A stretch of 64,000 bases of DNA, taken from positions 397,996-461,995 of the forward strand of contig NZ_JAPNOZ010000004.1 in the NCBI RefSeq assembly GCF_029955155.1, read 5' to 3'. Under the pieces are notes generated by a model. That model worked only from the letters and a program-made list of their open reading frames with translations, did no database searches and was not told where the DNA came from. Shown here piece after piece: positions 1 through 9,256 of this stretch; position 1 is the first letter of the stretch, and every line of letters begins with the position of its first letter. The stretch comes from Psychrobacillus sp. NEAU-3TGS. Its GTDB lineage: Bacteria; Bacillota; Bacilli; Bacillales_A; Planococcaceae. The position numbers and the translations under genes were made by a program.

Positions 1-87
1 GAGGTAACTGCAGAACAAGAAGATACTACTGCAGTAGCAGAAGCGCTAAAAGAAGCGGTAACAGGTACTAATAACTCGAATAAATAA
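1..87 (+). CDS. C-terminal tail of an unidentified protein (5' truncated by window edge)
   Basis: An open frame enters from the left edge in frame 1 and stops at TAA 85-87. The 28 visible residues are rich in Glu, Ala, Thr and Asn and end in NNSNK, a hydrophilic tail with no recognisable motif. In Bacillales the genes before this locus are often the small general-stress proteins YtxG/YtxH, and the tail would suit one of those. That is context only. The stop codon lies inside the stem of the following terminator. Confidence 0.5.
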   Translation, partial: EVTAEQEDTTAVAEALKEAVTGTNNSNK

Positions 88-130
88 TAAAACACGAAAC
101 GAGCATATACTCGTTTCGTGTTTTATTATT
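83..130. terminator. Bidirectional intrinsic terminator with perfect 21-bp stem
   Basis: Positions 83-103 and 110-130 are perfect reverse complements (21 bp) around a 6-nt loop (CATATA). The stem is A/T-rich at its base, so either strand ends in a U-rich tract. It lies between two convergent genes and its arms contain both stop codons, so it probably ends transcription in both directions. Confidence 0.9.
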
Positions 131-2285
131 TAAGAATTATTTCTAATAGATCCCCACCAAAAATTTCTTCATCAAATCGAGAGGGGCTACCATTTCGAAT
201 AATTTGAAACGAACTAGCACCTTCTGGCATATTCCAATTCGTAAAACGGAATACATCCTGGAAAATCCAAGGAGAATGGTTTTCCTTCTTCCATTGAAGG
301 CTTGCTCCACTTGGAATATTATCCGTAGGTGAGATTCTCGTCTCCCCAATTGTTACAACCGCACATTCTCTCGTTAGCTCGATTGCTTCTCCTTGGAAAG
401 TAACTATTAAATGTTCCGTCAATTTCTTTTCCAATTGATCAGCGAGTTGTTGCAAGGTAGGATAGTTCGTTGCACTTACCTCTAGAACATCATTGTCTTG
501 AACAGGATACGAAAGTTTTACTATGTTTCCGTTTAATAATAATTTTGATGACAGATCCGGTATATATTGAATCTTTTCGTTAATGGTAACGGAATAAGGA
601 GTCAACTTTGCTACATAATGTTCTTTTTTAAGAGCTTGTAAAACTTGTTCCACTGTTTGTGGCGTATCGACTGTTATTTTGTCTCTTTCTTTTAATGCTG
701 TGTCAATAGAAATTGTTTTTCCATTAACTTTTACAGTAGGTTCAACTGTATGTACAACACCTTGAAAATAGATTGTTTTGACAGAAGCGTTATCGATTAA
801 ATCACGGACAGAAGCGGAACCCTCTTTTCCGTTCTCGCCATCTAATATTTCAATAATATCTTTATTTTTTATCACTGCTTTTGTATTAGTTTTCATGCCA
901 TTTAACATAATTACAGCTGGTTTCCCATGTTCACCTGGAATATGTATCGTTTGCCCATTCACTTCCACTGAAAGTGCTGCTCCGGGTTTGCCGTATAATT
1001 GTCGCGTAGGGATATTCGCTGCAAGCAGTGCATCCCCTACAGTCATTTCTTTTAGCTCAAATAGGCGAACGACTTGGTTATTAACTTTTACCGACATATA
1101 TTGTATTGGTGCACGTTTTGCTGCAATCGCAATTCCGATCGGTGTAACCAGTTCAGGAGATACAGGAATATGTGCTTCTTTTGTTAAATTTTGAATAGCA
1201 TCAATTCCTCGGACTGCCACACGATTTGCAGGTAAATTTAGTTTTTCAGCTAAAATTGTTGTAAGGGAAGGGGTTAAGCTTCCTCCACCCACTAGCATGA
1301 CCGCTTTTGTTGATCGGTTATTATTTAACCGAAGAATTTCAGTTGAAATAGATGTGGCTAGTTCTAATATTGCCGGTCTAATCGCTGCTACCATTTCTTC
1401 TTTCGGAATGTTTTGCTCGCATCCCAAAATATCTTGTATTGGTATAAAATCATTCGTATTAATCGCTCTTTTTGCATCTTCTGCAAGTGGAAAATCAAGT
1501 AAGTAATGGTCACTTAATGCTTCTGTAATTTCATCCCCTGCATTGGGCACCATGCCATATGCAACAACTGTACCGAAGTCTGTAATTGCAATATCGGAAG
1601 TTCCAGCACCAATGTCTACAAGTGCAACATTAAGTCTCCGCATAGTTGGAGGGATAAGTACATTAATCGCTGCAATAGGTTCTAATGTTAAAGCTTCCAT
1701 TTCCAAATTAGCTCTCTTTAATGCAGAAAGTAATGATTCGACAACTACTCTTGGCAAAAAGGTTGCGATTACTTCTATAGATGCTTCACGACCTTGTTGG
1801 TCTACCAAACTACCGATTTCCTCACCATCTAATCGGTAGTATAAAACGCTATATCCAACACAGTAGTAATGGCTCGATTCCGTTTCAGTGTCGTTTTGTA
1901 CAATATTATTTTGTGCCTGTTGAACGGCTGAAAGCTCTAGTCGGCTTATATCATCCTCTGAAAAGATTGGTCTATTTTTTATATCCAGTTTAACTTCTGC
2001 TTGTTCAGTTTTTAACGCTCGTCCAGCTGCAGCAACGCTCACTTTCTCAAGTGGACCATGTTTTTCCTCCAGTTGCTTTTTTATTGATTGGATTACTTCT
2101 GCCACTTTCAGTACATTATGTATTTGCCCGTCGACCATTGCACGTTCTTTATGTTCCTCGACCAATATATCGACAACATGAAAGGTCTCATTGCGCTCTT
2201 CTAATATAATTCCAACTACAGATCTTGTTCCTATATCTAATGCAAATAACTTAGATGCCAATTTCCCACGTCCTTTTTCAGGCAA
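126..2285 (-). CDS. FtsA/PilM-like actin-fold ATPase with long C-terminal extension
   Basis: 719 aa. The N-terminal ~400 residues have the actin/Hsp70-type ATPase signature: phosphate-1 loop ALDIGTRSVVG at 15-25, phosphate-2 VDIGAGTSD around 223-231, and adenosine motif VGGGSLTPS around 332-340, as in FtsA and PilM. Residues ~400-719 form a soluble, repetitive extension (VNGKTI-type stretches) with no transmembrane segment. Proteins of this architecture are usually annotated 'cell division protein FtsA' in Bacillus, but the canonical ftsA lies next to ftsZ elsewhere, so this is a paralogue of unknown role. There is no obvious amphipathic C-terminal membrane anchor. It is divergent from aroA. 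Confidence 0.75.
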   Translation of the reverse strand: MPEKGRGKLASKLFALDIGTRSVVGIILEERNETFHVVDILVEEHKERAMVDGQIHNVLKVAEVIQSIKKQLEEKHGPLEKVSVAAAGRALKTEQAEVKLDIKNRPIFSEDDISRLELSAVQQAQNNIVQNDTETESSHYYCVGYSVLYYRLDGEEIGSLVDQQGREASIEVIATFLPRVVVESLLSALKRANLEMEALTLEPIAAINVLIPPTMRRLNVALVDIGAGTSDIAITDFGTVVAYGMVPNAGDEITEALSDHYLLDFPLAEDAKRAINTNDFIPIQDILGCEQNIPKEEMVAAIRPAILELATSISTEILRLNNNRSTKAVMLVGGGSLTPSLTTILAEKLNLPANRVAVRGIDAIQNLTKEAHIPVSPELVTPIGIAIAAKRAPIQYMSVKVNNQVVRLFELKEMTVGDALLAANIPTRQLYGKPGAALSVEVNGQTIHIPGEHGKPAVIMLNGMKTNTKAVIKNKDIIEILDGENGKEGSASVRDLIDNASVKTIYFQGVVHTVEPTVKVNGKTISIDTALKERDKITVDTPQTVEQVLQALKKEHYVAKLTPYSVTINEKIQYIPDLSSKLLLNGNIVKLSYPVQDNDVLEVSATNYPTLQQLADQLEKKLTEHLIVTFQGEAIELTRECAVVTIGETRISPTDNIPSGASLQWKKENHSPWIFQDVFRFTNWNMPEGASSFQIIRNGSPSRFDEEIFGGDLLEIILK

Positions 2286-2321
2286 ATACTTTAGCGAGTT
2301 GAATCGCTAAAATAAAAATGC

Positions 2322-2350
2322 GTGACATTTTCACAAACATTGATTATAAT
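2322..2350 (+). promoter_or_regulatory. Predicted SigA promoter of aroA
   Basis: GTGACA (2322-2327), 17-bp spacer, perfect TATAAT (2345-2350). It lies about 75 bp upstream of the aroA start in the divergent intergenic region. A small hairpin (arms 2290-2296 and 2305-2311) sits just upstream, beside the start of the divergent gene. Confidence 0.6.
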
Positions 2351-2427
2351 ATGAGTTATACTTAAAAATGTATCATAATTTTCAGTCGATATAAAGTGTC
2401 GGTGGAAAGAAGAGAGGAGAAATATCT

Positions 2428-3513
2428 ATGAGTCATATGGATTTAGAAGCTCTACGCAGTCGTGTAGATGAGATCAACGTAGAAATTCTACAGTTAATCA
2501 ATGAAAGAGCCGGTGTTGTAAAAGAGATAGGAAGAGTTAAAGAAAAGCAAGGTGTGAATAGATATGATCCTCTTCGTGAAAGACATATGTTAGATCACTT
2601 AAAAGAAAATAACGCTGGTCCACTACCACAATCAACGGTTGAGCATATTTTTAAAGAAATATTCAAAACTGCTTTGGAATTACAAGTGGATGATCAAAAG
2701 AAAGCATTATTAGTATCTCGTAAAAAGAAATCTGCTGACACAGTCGTGGAAATAAACGGTGAGAAAATTGGTACAGGAGCACCTTCTTTCGTGTTTGGTC
2801 CATGTGCAGTAGAGTCATATACACAAGTAGCAGAAGTAGCAGCTGCAATCCAAGCAAAAGGTTTAAAGCTAATTCGTGGGGGAGCGTATAAACCACGTAC
2901 ATCACCTTACGATTTCCAAGGTCTAGGATTAGATGGCCTTAAAATTTTAAAACAAATTTCACAAGAATATGGCCTAGCAGTCGTGTCTGAAATTGTCACA
3001 CCTAGCCATTTAGATGAAGCGCTTGACTATGTAGATGTAGTGCAAGTTGGTGCTCGTAATATGCAAAACTTCGAATTATTAAAAGCAGTAGGTTCTATTG
3101 ATAAGCCGGTGTTATTAAAACGAGGTATTGCAGCTACACTAGATGAGTTCATACATGCAGCAGAATATATAATGTCACAAGGAAATGACCAAATCATTTT
3201 ATGTGAACGCGGAATCCGCACATACGAGCGTGCTACCCGTAATACATTAGATATTTCAGCAGTGCCAATTTTAAAACAGGAGACACACTTACCAGTATTT
3301 GTAGACGTTACACATTCAACAGGACGTCGTGATATTCTTTTACCTGCAGCTAAAGCTGCTATCGCAATTGGAGCAGATGGAGTAATGGCTGAAGTTCATC
3401 CAGATCCAGCAGTTGCGTTATCAGATGCTGCACAGCAAATGAATTTACAGCAATTCGATGAGTTCTATAATTCATTACAAAACTTCATGAAAACACATGA
3501 AGTGCATGCATAA
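2428..3513 (+). CDS. aroA: Bifunctional chorismate mutase / 3-deoxy-7-phosphoheptulonate synthase
   Basis: 361 aa, first step of the shikimate pathway: condenses PEP and erythrose-4-phosphate to DAHP. Residues 1-85 are an AroQ-type chorismate mutase domain ([18 protein letters not shown] start), which in B. subtilis acts as the allosteric sensor of chorismate/prephenate. Residues ~105-355 are a type I-beta DAHP synthase barrel with FGPCAVES and [15 protein letters not shown]. The AGAGGAGAAA ribosome site fits the ATG. In B. subtilis this gene (aroA, also aroG) also precedes ccpA. A terminator follows at once, so it looks monocistronic. Confidence 0.95.
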   Translation: MSHMDLEALRSRVDEINVEILQLINERAGVVKEIGRVKEKQGVNRYDPLRERHMLDHLKENNAGPLPQSTVEHIFKEIFKTALELQVDDQKKALLVSRKKKSADTVVEINGEKIGTGAPSFVFGPCAVESYTQVAEVAAAIQAKGLKLIRGGAYKPRTSPYDFQGLGLDGLKILKQISQEYGLAVVSEIVTPSHLDEALDYVDVVQVGARNMQNFELLKAVGSIDKPVLLKRGIAATLDEFIHAAEYIMSQGNDQIILCERGIRTYERATRNTLDISAVPILKQETHLPVFVDVTHSTGRRDILLPAAKAAIAIGADGVMAEVHPDPAVALSDAAQQMNLQQFDEFYNSLQNFMKTHEVHA

Positions 3514-3528
3514 GTAGAAAAATTTCAC

Positions 3529-3562
3529 AAAACCGACTCTTCTTATAGAGTCGGTTTTACTA
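3529..3562 (+). terminator. Intrinsic terminator of aroA
   Basis: Perfect 12-bp stem (3529-3540 with 3547-3558), loop TCTTAT, ending in a T-rich tail, 15 bp after the aroA stop. Confidence 0.88.
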
Positions 3563-3567
3563 TTTGA

Positions 3568-3597
3568 TTGAAAATTATAGGGTATATCAAGTATTAT
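3568..3597 (+). promoter_or_regulatory. Predicted SigA promoter of ccpA
   Basis: TTGAAA (3568-3573), 18-bp spacer, TATTAT (3592-3597), about 45 bp before the ccpA start. A second A/T-rich hexamer TATAAT (3603-3608) lacks a good -35. Confidence 0.45.
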
Positions 3598-3642
3598 TTA
3601 TATATAATATAAATAGTAAAAAATGTGAAGGAGGGATATGCG

Positions 3643-4641
3643 TTGACTATAACCATTTATGATGTAGCAAGAGAAGCAAATGTGTCGATGGCAACTGTTT
3701 CACGTGTAGTTAATGGAAACCAAAACGTCAAGCCAGCAACCCGTCAAAAAGTGTTAGCTGTTATCGAGCGATTGGACTATCGACCGAATGCAGTAGCTAG
3801 AGGGTTGGCTAGTAAGAAAACAAAAACAGTAGGGGTAATAATACCGGATATTTCTAACGTATTTTACGCAGAACTAGTGCGAGGCATAGAAGATATAGCA
3901 ACCATGTATCGCTATAATATTATATTAACGAACTCTGACCAGCAGGCTGATAAAGAAGTACAGCTACTTTCTACATTGTTTAGTAAACAAGTGGATGGAA
4001 TTGTGATGATGAGTGATGAAGTAACGAAGGATATGCTTAGTGAAATGGAAAGATCGAGCGTACCGATTGTTTTAGCAGGCACCGTGGAAACATCTGAATC
4101 ATTTCCTTCTGTCAATATCGAATATCATGATGCAGCAGTGGACGCTGTAAATCGCCTCATCCAAAATGGTCATACTCGTATTGCATTTGTCTCTGGAAAT
4201 ATGGACTCGACCATCGATCGCGTATATAAACGTTCTGGTTATGAAAAAGCATTAAAAGAGGCAAATATTGAAATTGATGATAACTTGATCGTAGGTGTAG
4301 ATAATACATACGATGATGGGCTTGCTGCATGGGAAGAATTAGGGCAACTTAACAATCCTCCAACTGCATTTTTTGCAGGCAATGACGAGATTGCAATTGG
4401 TTTGATTCATGGGGCACAGGATAGTGGACTAAATGTACCAAATGACATCGAAGTCATCAGTTTTGAAAACTCTAAACTGGCTCGAATGGTTAGACCACAG
4501 TTAACAAGTGTCGTATTACCTTTATACGATATTGGCGCAGTTTCTATGCGATTATTAACGAAATTTATGAACAAAGAAAAAATCGACGAACAAATTGTCG
4601 TTCTTCCTTATCGAATTGAGGAAAGAGACTCCGTCAAATAA
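3643..4641 (+). CDS. ccpA: Catabolite control protein A (LacI-family regulator)
   Basis: 332 aa. Global carbon catabolite regulator: with HPr-Ser46-P it binds cre boxes to repress or activate carbon genes. The N-terminal LacI helix-turn-helix reads [20 protein letters not shown], followed by the hinge segment with [12 protein letters not shown] and a periplasmic-binding-protein core ([28 protein letters not shown]). The start is taken as TTG 3643 because AAGGAGGG (3628-3635) is correctly spaced and the product then begins MTITIYDV like B. subtilis CcpA. A GTG at 3625 would swallow the ribosome site. Candidate target boxes lie in this window at 17593 and 49298. Confidence 0.95.
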   Translation: MTITIYDVAREANVSMATVSRVVNGNQNVKPATRQKVLAVIERLDYRPNAVARGLASKKTKTVGVIIPDISNVFYAELVRGIEDIATMYRYNIILTNSDQQADKEVQLLSTLFSKQVDGIVMMSDEVTKDMLSEMERSSVPIVLAGTVETSESFPSVNIEYHDAAVDAVNRLIQNGHTRIAFVSGNMDSTIDRVYKRSGYEKALKEANIEIDDNLIVGVDNTYDDGLAAWEELGQLNNPPTAFFAGNDEIAIGLIHGAQDSGLNVPNDIEVISFENSKLARMVRPQLTSVVLPLYDIGAVSMRLLTKFMNKEKIDEQIVVLPYRIEERDSVK

Positions 4642-4644
4642 AGG

Positions 4645-4785
4645 GAAACTTCAATCAGTGGGAGTCATCTCCCACTGATTGTTAGTTAAACCAAACGGGC
4701 TTTTACGGGCAGTTGATCTCCGACTTATCTTTTCGCTTTTCTCAAATTTTGAAGTGGGAGCCTTACTGCCCGTTAATGCGGGATA
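4645..4785 (+). repeat. Structured dispersed repeat, copy A (IS200/IS605-end-like)
   Basis: Begins 3 bp after the ccpA stop. It contains a 12-bp perfect hairpin (4653-4664 with 4669-4680). A second, nested structure follows: ACGGGCAGT pairs with ACTGCCCGT, enclosing CTCCGACTT against AAGTGGGAG. It ends in CCCGTTAATGCGGG. Copies occur at 37571-37751 (full) and 13795-13828 (3' end only). The palindromic ends resemble short non-autonomous IS200/IS605 derivatives or the right end carrying a TnpB guide-RNA scaffold. That attribution is from memory and unverified. Confidence 0.7.
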
Positions 4786-4786
4786 G

Positions 4787-4823
4787 AAAATCACCAGTAG
4801 CCAAAATGGTTACTGGTGATTTT
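4787..4823. terminator. Bidirectional terminator between ccpA and acuC
   Basis: 16-bp stem (4787-4802 with 4808-4823, one wobble pair), loop AAAAT, with A and T runs on either side. The acuC stop codon (4810-4812) lies in the right arm. It follows directly on repeat copy A. Confidence 0.85.
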
Positions 4824-5985
4824 TGTATGACTGCTGATTGCGAAGCGCGTATAGTGCTTTTTCGAGCATTTGTTTATTTTTCTCTGTTATTTCTGCTTTA
4901 CGTGGAATTGGTTCATACAATGGATTTGGATCCATCCAAGTCGGAATGAATGGAACTGGTGACTCTTTTGACCAACGATCGAGCCAAACTTTTGGTAAGT
5001 TGCCTTCAGGTGTTTTTATATCATTCATTTCCATCCAAAGAAGAGACCAAGCACGAGGAACGACACGCCAAATATCATACCCACCGCCACCAACAGCTAT
5101 CCATCTTCCGTCACAGTATTGATGTGCCAATTCATGGGCAAGTTTAGGAATTTCTCGGTAAATATTCATCGTTCCATATAAATGGGTTAATGGATCAAAA
5201 TAATGCGCATCTGCACCATTTTGGCTTAAAATAACATCAGGTTTGAATGCTTCTACAATTTCCCGAAGTGCTGTCCGATAAATTTCCAAAAAGGAGTCAT
5301 CCTCGGTAAAAGCATCTATCGGAAAGTTAAATGAAGTCCCGTATCCTTCACCAGTTCCTCTTTCGGTAATATTACCTGTGCCAGGGAATAAGTATCTGCC
5401 AGTTTCATGAATGGAAATAGTACATACATTGGGGTCATCATAAAAACTCCACTGTACACCATCCCCATGGTGCGCATCCGTGTCGATATAAAGAACACGT
5501 GCATTGTATTTTTGCTGCATATACTTAATAGCTACTGAACTATCATTATATACACAAAATCCTGAAGCACGTCCTTTAAATCCATGATGGAGCCCCCCAC
5601 CTATGTTGAGTGCATGCACAGATTTCCCTTCCATAACGTAATCCACTGCGGTTAGCGTACCCCCAACAAGACTTGCGCTCGCTTCGTGCATATGTGGGAA
5701 AATAGGGGTATCTTCCGTTCCGATACCATAGCTTTCATAATTGGTTGTTTCACTTTTCTCCAGGCTTGCTTTTTTGACGATTTCAATATACCCAGGATCA
5801 TGTACTAAACTTAATTCTTCATCTGTTGCAATGCGAGGTGCTACGATATCCGATGGTGATAAAGCATTCATTTCTTTTAAAAGATCGACTGTTAGAGTTA
5901 GGCGTTTTTGATTGAATGGATGCGTTTCTGAAAATTTATAGCCTAACTGGTCTTCAGAAAAGACAAACACAGCATTTTTTTTCAT
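4810..5985 (-). CDS. acuC: Acetoin utilisation protein AcuC, histone-deacetylase-family lysine deacetylase
   Basis: 391 aa. Zn-dependent protein deacetylase; in B. subtilis AcuC removes the acetyl group that AcuA puts on acetyl-CoA synthetase, reactivating it. HDAC signatures are clear: IGTEDTP, GGGLHHG, the metal site DTDAHHGDG, and C-terminal WIAVGGGGYDIWR. I take the start at ATG 5985 (MKKNAVFVFS), which matches the family N-terminus and overlaps the acuB stop as ATGA. An upstream in-frame ATG at 6012 would add nine residues inside acuB. Last gene of acuABC, co-transcribed on the minus strand. Confidence 0.92.
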   Translation of the reverse strand: MKKNAVFVFSEDQLGYKFSETHPFNQKRLTLTVDLLKEMNALSPSDIVAPRIATDEELSLVHDPGYIEIVKKASLEKSETTNYESYGIGTEDTPIFPHMHEASASLVGGTLTAVDYVMEGKSVHALNIGGGLHHGFKGRASGFCVYNDSSVAIKYMQQKYNARVLYIDTDAHHGDGVQWSFYDDPNVCTISIHETGRYLFPGTGNITERGTGEGYGTSFNFPIDAFTEDDSFLEIYRTALREIVEAFKPDVILSQNGADAHYFDPLTHLYGTMNIYREIPKLAHELAHQYCDGRWIAVGGGGYDIWRVVPRAWSLLWMEMNDIKTPEGNLPKVWLDRWSKESPVPFIPTWMDPNPLYEPIPRKAEITEKNKQMLEKALYALRNQQSYKNHQ

Positions 5986-6629
5986 AAAATTTTTCCCGGA
6001 TGATTTGGCCATAGTACTTCGAAGTCATCAGCTCGTAATGCTTCGATGAGTTTGAGTGGATTCATGGTTTTTACACGAAGCACTAAAATTTTATAATCTT
6101 CATTTGCTTTATCGGGATATACGAGTACGCTTAATACATTCACTTTTTGTTCATAAAAAACCTTCGAAACTTCAAACAATACACCTGTTTTGTTTGGAAC
6201 GCGAACTTCAATTTGAGAGCCTGGTTGATGTGAGCCCGTCAGTTCAATAAACTTATACAATAAGTCAGATTCCGTAATCATACCGACTAATTTTCCTTGT
6301 GAAACAATAGGTAAACAGCCTATCCGATTATCATAAAAAATAGTAGCTGTTTCTTCTAGAAAATCTAATGGATGGCCCACAATTGGATTTTTTGTCATTA
6401 TTTTTTCTAACGGTAATTCATACACTTCGGGGTTGTTACTGTTTAATAATGTAGATGGTGTTGCTTTCTTTAAATCGCGATCTGTTACTACTCCTAGTAT
6501 TTCTTTATTTGCGTTAATGATTGGTATATGGCGGATTCTTTTTGCTTTTAATAGCAATAATGCATCATTAATCGTATGTGTAGGTGTTAAAGTCGGTACC
6601 GATGTATTCATAATTTCTTCTACAAGCAT
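5982..6629 (-). CDS. acuB: AcuB, CBS-pair plus ACT domain protein
   Basis: 215 aa. Two N-terminal CBS repeats (roughly 1-55 and 75-130, with IRHIPIINANKEILGVVTDRD and IGCLPIVSQGKLVGMITESDL) precede an ACT-like domain (IEVRVPNKTGVLFEVS). Its biochemical role is unclear; CBS pairs usually sense adenine nucleotides, and it is always found with AcuA and AcuC. Two ATGs lie six bases apart. The downstream one (6629, MLVEEIM) is preferred because the AAGGGG site is better spaced and the product matches the family start; 6635 is the alternative. Translationally coupled to acuC. Confidence 0.88.
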   Translation of the reverse strand: MLVEEIMNTSVPTLTPTHTINDALLLLKAKRIRHIPIINANKEILGVVTDRDLKKATPSTLLNSNNPEVYELPLEKIMTKNPIVGHPLDFLEETATIFYDNRIGCLPIVSQGKLVGMITESDLLYKFIELTGSHQPGSQIEVRVPNKTGVLFEVSKVFYEQKVNVLSVLVYPDKANEDYKILVLRVKTMNPLKLIEALRADDFEVLWPNHPGKIL

Positions 6630-6664
6630 TTCCATACACCCCTTAGAAAAAATATAATTTTTAT

Positions 6665-7297
6665 CTAATACATAAACCGGTTCATAAATCGTAATTGATC
6701 GAATTGTTGAATGGATTCGTCGTTCACTCGACTGCCTATTTTAGCCATTAAACAATTAGCGGGATGCGAACTGATCTCGGGATCGTCCGTTGCAAAATAT
6801 TCAAGGCCGCCAGCTTGCATCATTTTCTCCATCACTTTACGGTACTCCCATACATTTAAACCAGTACCCTTTAAATCCCAATGCCAGTAATATTCCGTTG
6901 TAATAGTTATATAATCTTCCATTGCATCATCCATCATTGAAACGCGTAATAGTGTTTTACCAATACCAGTTCCGCGAAATTTTGGAATTATTTCAATTGC
7001 CCCTAATTCAATCAGGTTTTCCATTTTTCCTTGCGACCATCTTTCCAGTGGATCCGGATAAAGAAATGTACAATAACCAACGATAGTCTCTTGGTCTCGT
7101 ACAATAATAATTCTTCCTTCAGGCAATTTGGCAATTTCAATAATTGCTTTATGCTGCTGGGCAGGCGCCCGAAAGGCTACTAGATCTTCATGAAACGTTA
7201 AATCGGCTATTACATCTGAAGGAATCGGTCCTTCGACAATGACAGCACCATGTTTTGTTTCTATTTCCAACGCATTATACGTCTTTTCGTGTATCAC
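6665..7297 (-). CDS. acuA: Acetyltransferase AcuA (GNAT), regulator of acetyl-CoA synthetase
   Basis: 210 aa with the GTG start at 7297, the same length as I recall for B. subtilis AcuA. It acetylates the active-site lysine of AcsA to switch it off. The GNAT acetyl-CoA binding segment is visible as IEIIPKFRGTGIGKTLL (R/Q-x-x-G-x-G/A), followed by TTEYYWHWDLKG, a family-specific stretch, and SSHPANCLMAKIG. AGGTGGTG lies just before the GTG. A longer ATG-started frame from 7333 lacks a ribosome site. First gene of acuABC and divergent from acsA, its target. Confidence 0.92.
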   Translation of the reverse strand: MIHEKTYNALEIETKHGAVIVEGPIPSDVIADLTFHEDLVAFRAPAQQHKAIIEIAKLPEGRIIIVRDQETIVGYCTFLYPDPLERWSQGKMENLIELGAIEIIPKFRGTGIGKTLLRVSMMDDAMEDYITITTEYYWHWDLKGTGLNVWEYRKVMEKMMQAGGLEYFATDDPEISSHPANCLMAKIGSRVNDESIQQFDQLRFMNRFMY

Positions 7298-7481
7298 GAT
7301 TTCACCACCTATAAAAATAAACGCATTTAACACTATTATACATGATTTCTACAAAAAATAGATGGATGTATATGAAACGTAATGGAACATTCGTAAAAAT
7401 AAAAAGATTGGCAAAACTGTGAACAAGTATTGTAGAATAGAAGTGTATAGTTTTTGTATAGTTATAGAAAGGGTGAATAGG
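7298..7481. promoter_or_regulatory. Divergent control region between acuA and acsA
   Basis: 184 bp separating the acetylation operon from its target gene. A perfect -10 on the minus strand (TATAAT, plus coordinates 7335-7340) could serve acuA. On the plus strand TTGGCA (7408-7413) and TAGAAT (7433-7438) could serve acsA, though the 19-bp spacing is poor. I looked for a cre box and found only poor matches. Confidence 0.4.
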
Positions 7482-9203
7482 ATGAAGGTAGTTGAATTGT
7501 TACCAGTCGAACAAGGGGATTATCAGTTAAAGGATTATGAAGAAACAAAAAGAACTTTCAAGTGGGAAGATGCAGAAAAAAACTTTTCATGGTATGAAAC
7601 TGGAAAAGTAAATATGGCATACGAAGCCATTGATAGACATGCAGAGTCTGACAAGAAAGACAAAGTCGCACTATATTATCAAGATGCAGATAGAAAAGAA
7701 TCGTATACGTATTCAGATATGAAAAAGTGGACAAACAAAGCTGCAAATGTTTATAAGGAATATTCTAACTTAACAAAAGGTGATCGACTATTCATCTTTA
7801 TGCCGAGATCTCCAGAATTATATTTTTCACTTTTAGGTGCTGTTAAAAAAGGTGTGATTGTTGGACCTCTTTTCGAAGCATTTATGGAAGGAGCAGTATA
7901 CGACCGATTATTGGATAGTGAAGCAAAGGCAATTGTGACAACTCCTGAATTATTGGGAAGAGTACCTTTAGAAAAATTACCGAACTTAGAAACGGTATTT
8001 TTAGTAGGGGATAACATAGAGGAAACAGATAAGTTTATTGACTTTAACAAAGCATTACATAATGCTTCGGATGCTTTTGATATTGAGTGGGTAGATAAGG
8101 AAGATGGGTTGATCCTACACTATACATCAGGTTCCACAGGAAAACCAAAAGGAATTCTACATGTACACTATGCAATGGTTCAACAATATCAATCGATGAA
8201 ATGGGTTATGGATATTCGGGATGAGGATGTGTATTGGTGTACAGCTGACCCAGGCTGGGTAACTGGTACTTCTTATGGCATATTCGGACCTTGGTTAACA
8301 GGTGCTACATCACTTGTTCTTGGTGGTCGTTTTTCACCAGATGCATGGTATAATGCCATTGAAGATTACAAAGTAACAGTATGGTATAGTGCGCCTACTG
8401 CTTTCCGGATGCTGATGGGAGCAGGAGATGCTATCGTTGAAAAACACGATTTATCCTCTTTACGTCATATTTTATCCGTTGGAGAACCATTGAATCCAGA
8501 GGTGATAAAATGGGGAATGCAAGTGTTCCAATTACGCATACATGATACTTGGTGGATGACGGAAACAGGAGCTCAAATGATTTGTAATTTTGGGTGCCTA
8601 CCGATTAAGCCAGGATCTATGGGGAAACCACTTCCAGGATTAGAAGCAGCGATCATTGATAATCAAGGAAATATTGTTCCACCATTCACGATGGGCAATT
8701 TAGGAATTAAAAAAGGCTGGCCTTCGATGATGCGTCAAATTTGGAATAATAAAGAGAAATATGAGTCTAGCTTTATGAATGATGAATGGTATTTTTCGGG
8801 AGATTCTGCTTATATGGATGACGAAGGATACTTTTGGTTCCAAGGTAGAGTAGATGATGTTATTATGACTTCCGGGGAACGTGTAGGACCATTTGAAGTA
8901 GAGAGTAAACTACTGGAGCATCCTGCTATTTTAGAGGCAGGCGTAATTGGTAAACCGGACCCTGTACGCGGTGAAATTATTAAAGCATTTGTTGCGTTAA
9001 ATGAAGGGTATAAGCCTTCCGATGAACTAATTGCGGATATTCAGCAGTTTGTGAAAAAAGGACTCGCTGCACATGCAGCGCCAAGAGAAATTGAATTTAA
9101 AGATAAGCTCCCGAAAACAAGAAGCGGTAAAATTATGCGCCGAGTTTTAAAGGCTTGGGAGTTAAAATTGCCAACTGGCGATTTATCTACGATGGAAGAT
9201 TAA
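7482..9203 (+). CDS. acsA: Acetyl-CoA synthetase (AMP-forming)
   Basis: 573 aa with the ATG at 7482. Activates acetate via acetyl-AMP to acetyl-CoA. Adenylate-forming signatures: P-loop YTSGSTGKPKG, the WWMTETGAQ substrate/ATP motif, YFWFQGRVDDVIMTSG, and the C-terminal KTRSGKIMRR, whose Lys is the catalytic residue acetylated by AcuA. Start chosen for GAAAGGGTG upstream and for agreement with the ~572-aa B. subtilis enzyme; an upstream in-frame codon at 7419 would add 21 residues without a ribosome site. Divergent from acuABC, consistent with the known acetylation circuit. Confidence 0.94.
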   Translation: MKVVELLPVEQGDYQLKDYEETKRTFKWEDAEKNFSWYETGKVNMAYEAIDRHAESDKKDKVALYYQDADRKESYTYSDMKKWTNKAANVYKEYSNLTKGDRLFIFMPRSPELYFSLLGAVKKGVIVGPLFEAFMEGAVYDRLLDSEAKAIVTTPELLGRVPLEKLPNLETVFLVGDNIEETDKFIDFNKALHNASDAFDIEWVDKEDGLILHYTSGSTGKPKGILHVHYAMVQQYQSMKWVMDIRDEDVYWCTADPGWVTGTSYGIFGPWLTGATSLVLGGRFSPDAWYNAIEDYKVTVWYSAPTAFRMLMGAGDAIVEKHDLSSLRHILSVGEPLNPEVIKWGMQVFQLRIHDTWWMTETGAQMICNFGCLPIKPGSMGKPLPGLEAAIIDNQGNIVPPFTMGNLGIKKGWPSMMRQIWNNKEKYESSFMNDEWYFSGDSAYMDDEGYFWFQGRVDDVIMTSGERVGPFEVESKLLEHPAILEAGVIGKPDPVRGEIIKAFVALNEGYKPSDELIADIQQFVKKGLAAHAAPREIEFKDKLPKTRSGKIMRRVLKAWELKLPTGDLSTMED

Positions 9204-9213
9204 TATATAACGA

Positions 9214-9254
9214 AAAGCCACAGCAACCAAGTTTAGGTTGTTGTGGCTTTATTT
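9214..9254. terminator. Terminator shared by acsA and the convergent PBP gene
   Basis: 15-bp stem (9214-9228 with 9236-9250, one wobble pair) followed by TTTATTTT. It lies between two convergent genes. Confidence 0.82.
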
Positions 9255-9256
9255 TA

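Noticed and set aside
778-1993. Plus-strand open frames of 69-138 codons
   Set aside because: Antisense shadows of the FtsA-like gene, without ribosome sites or motifs.
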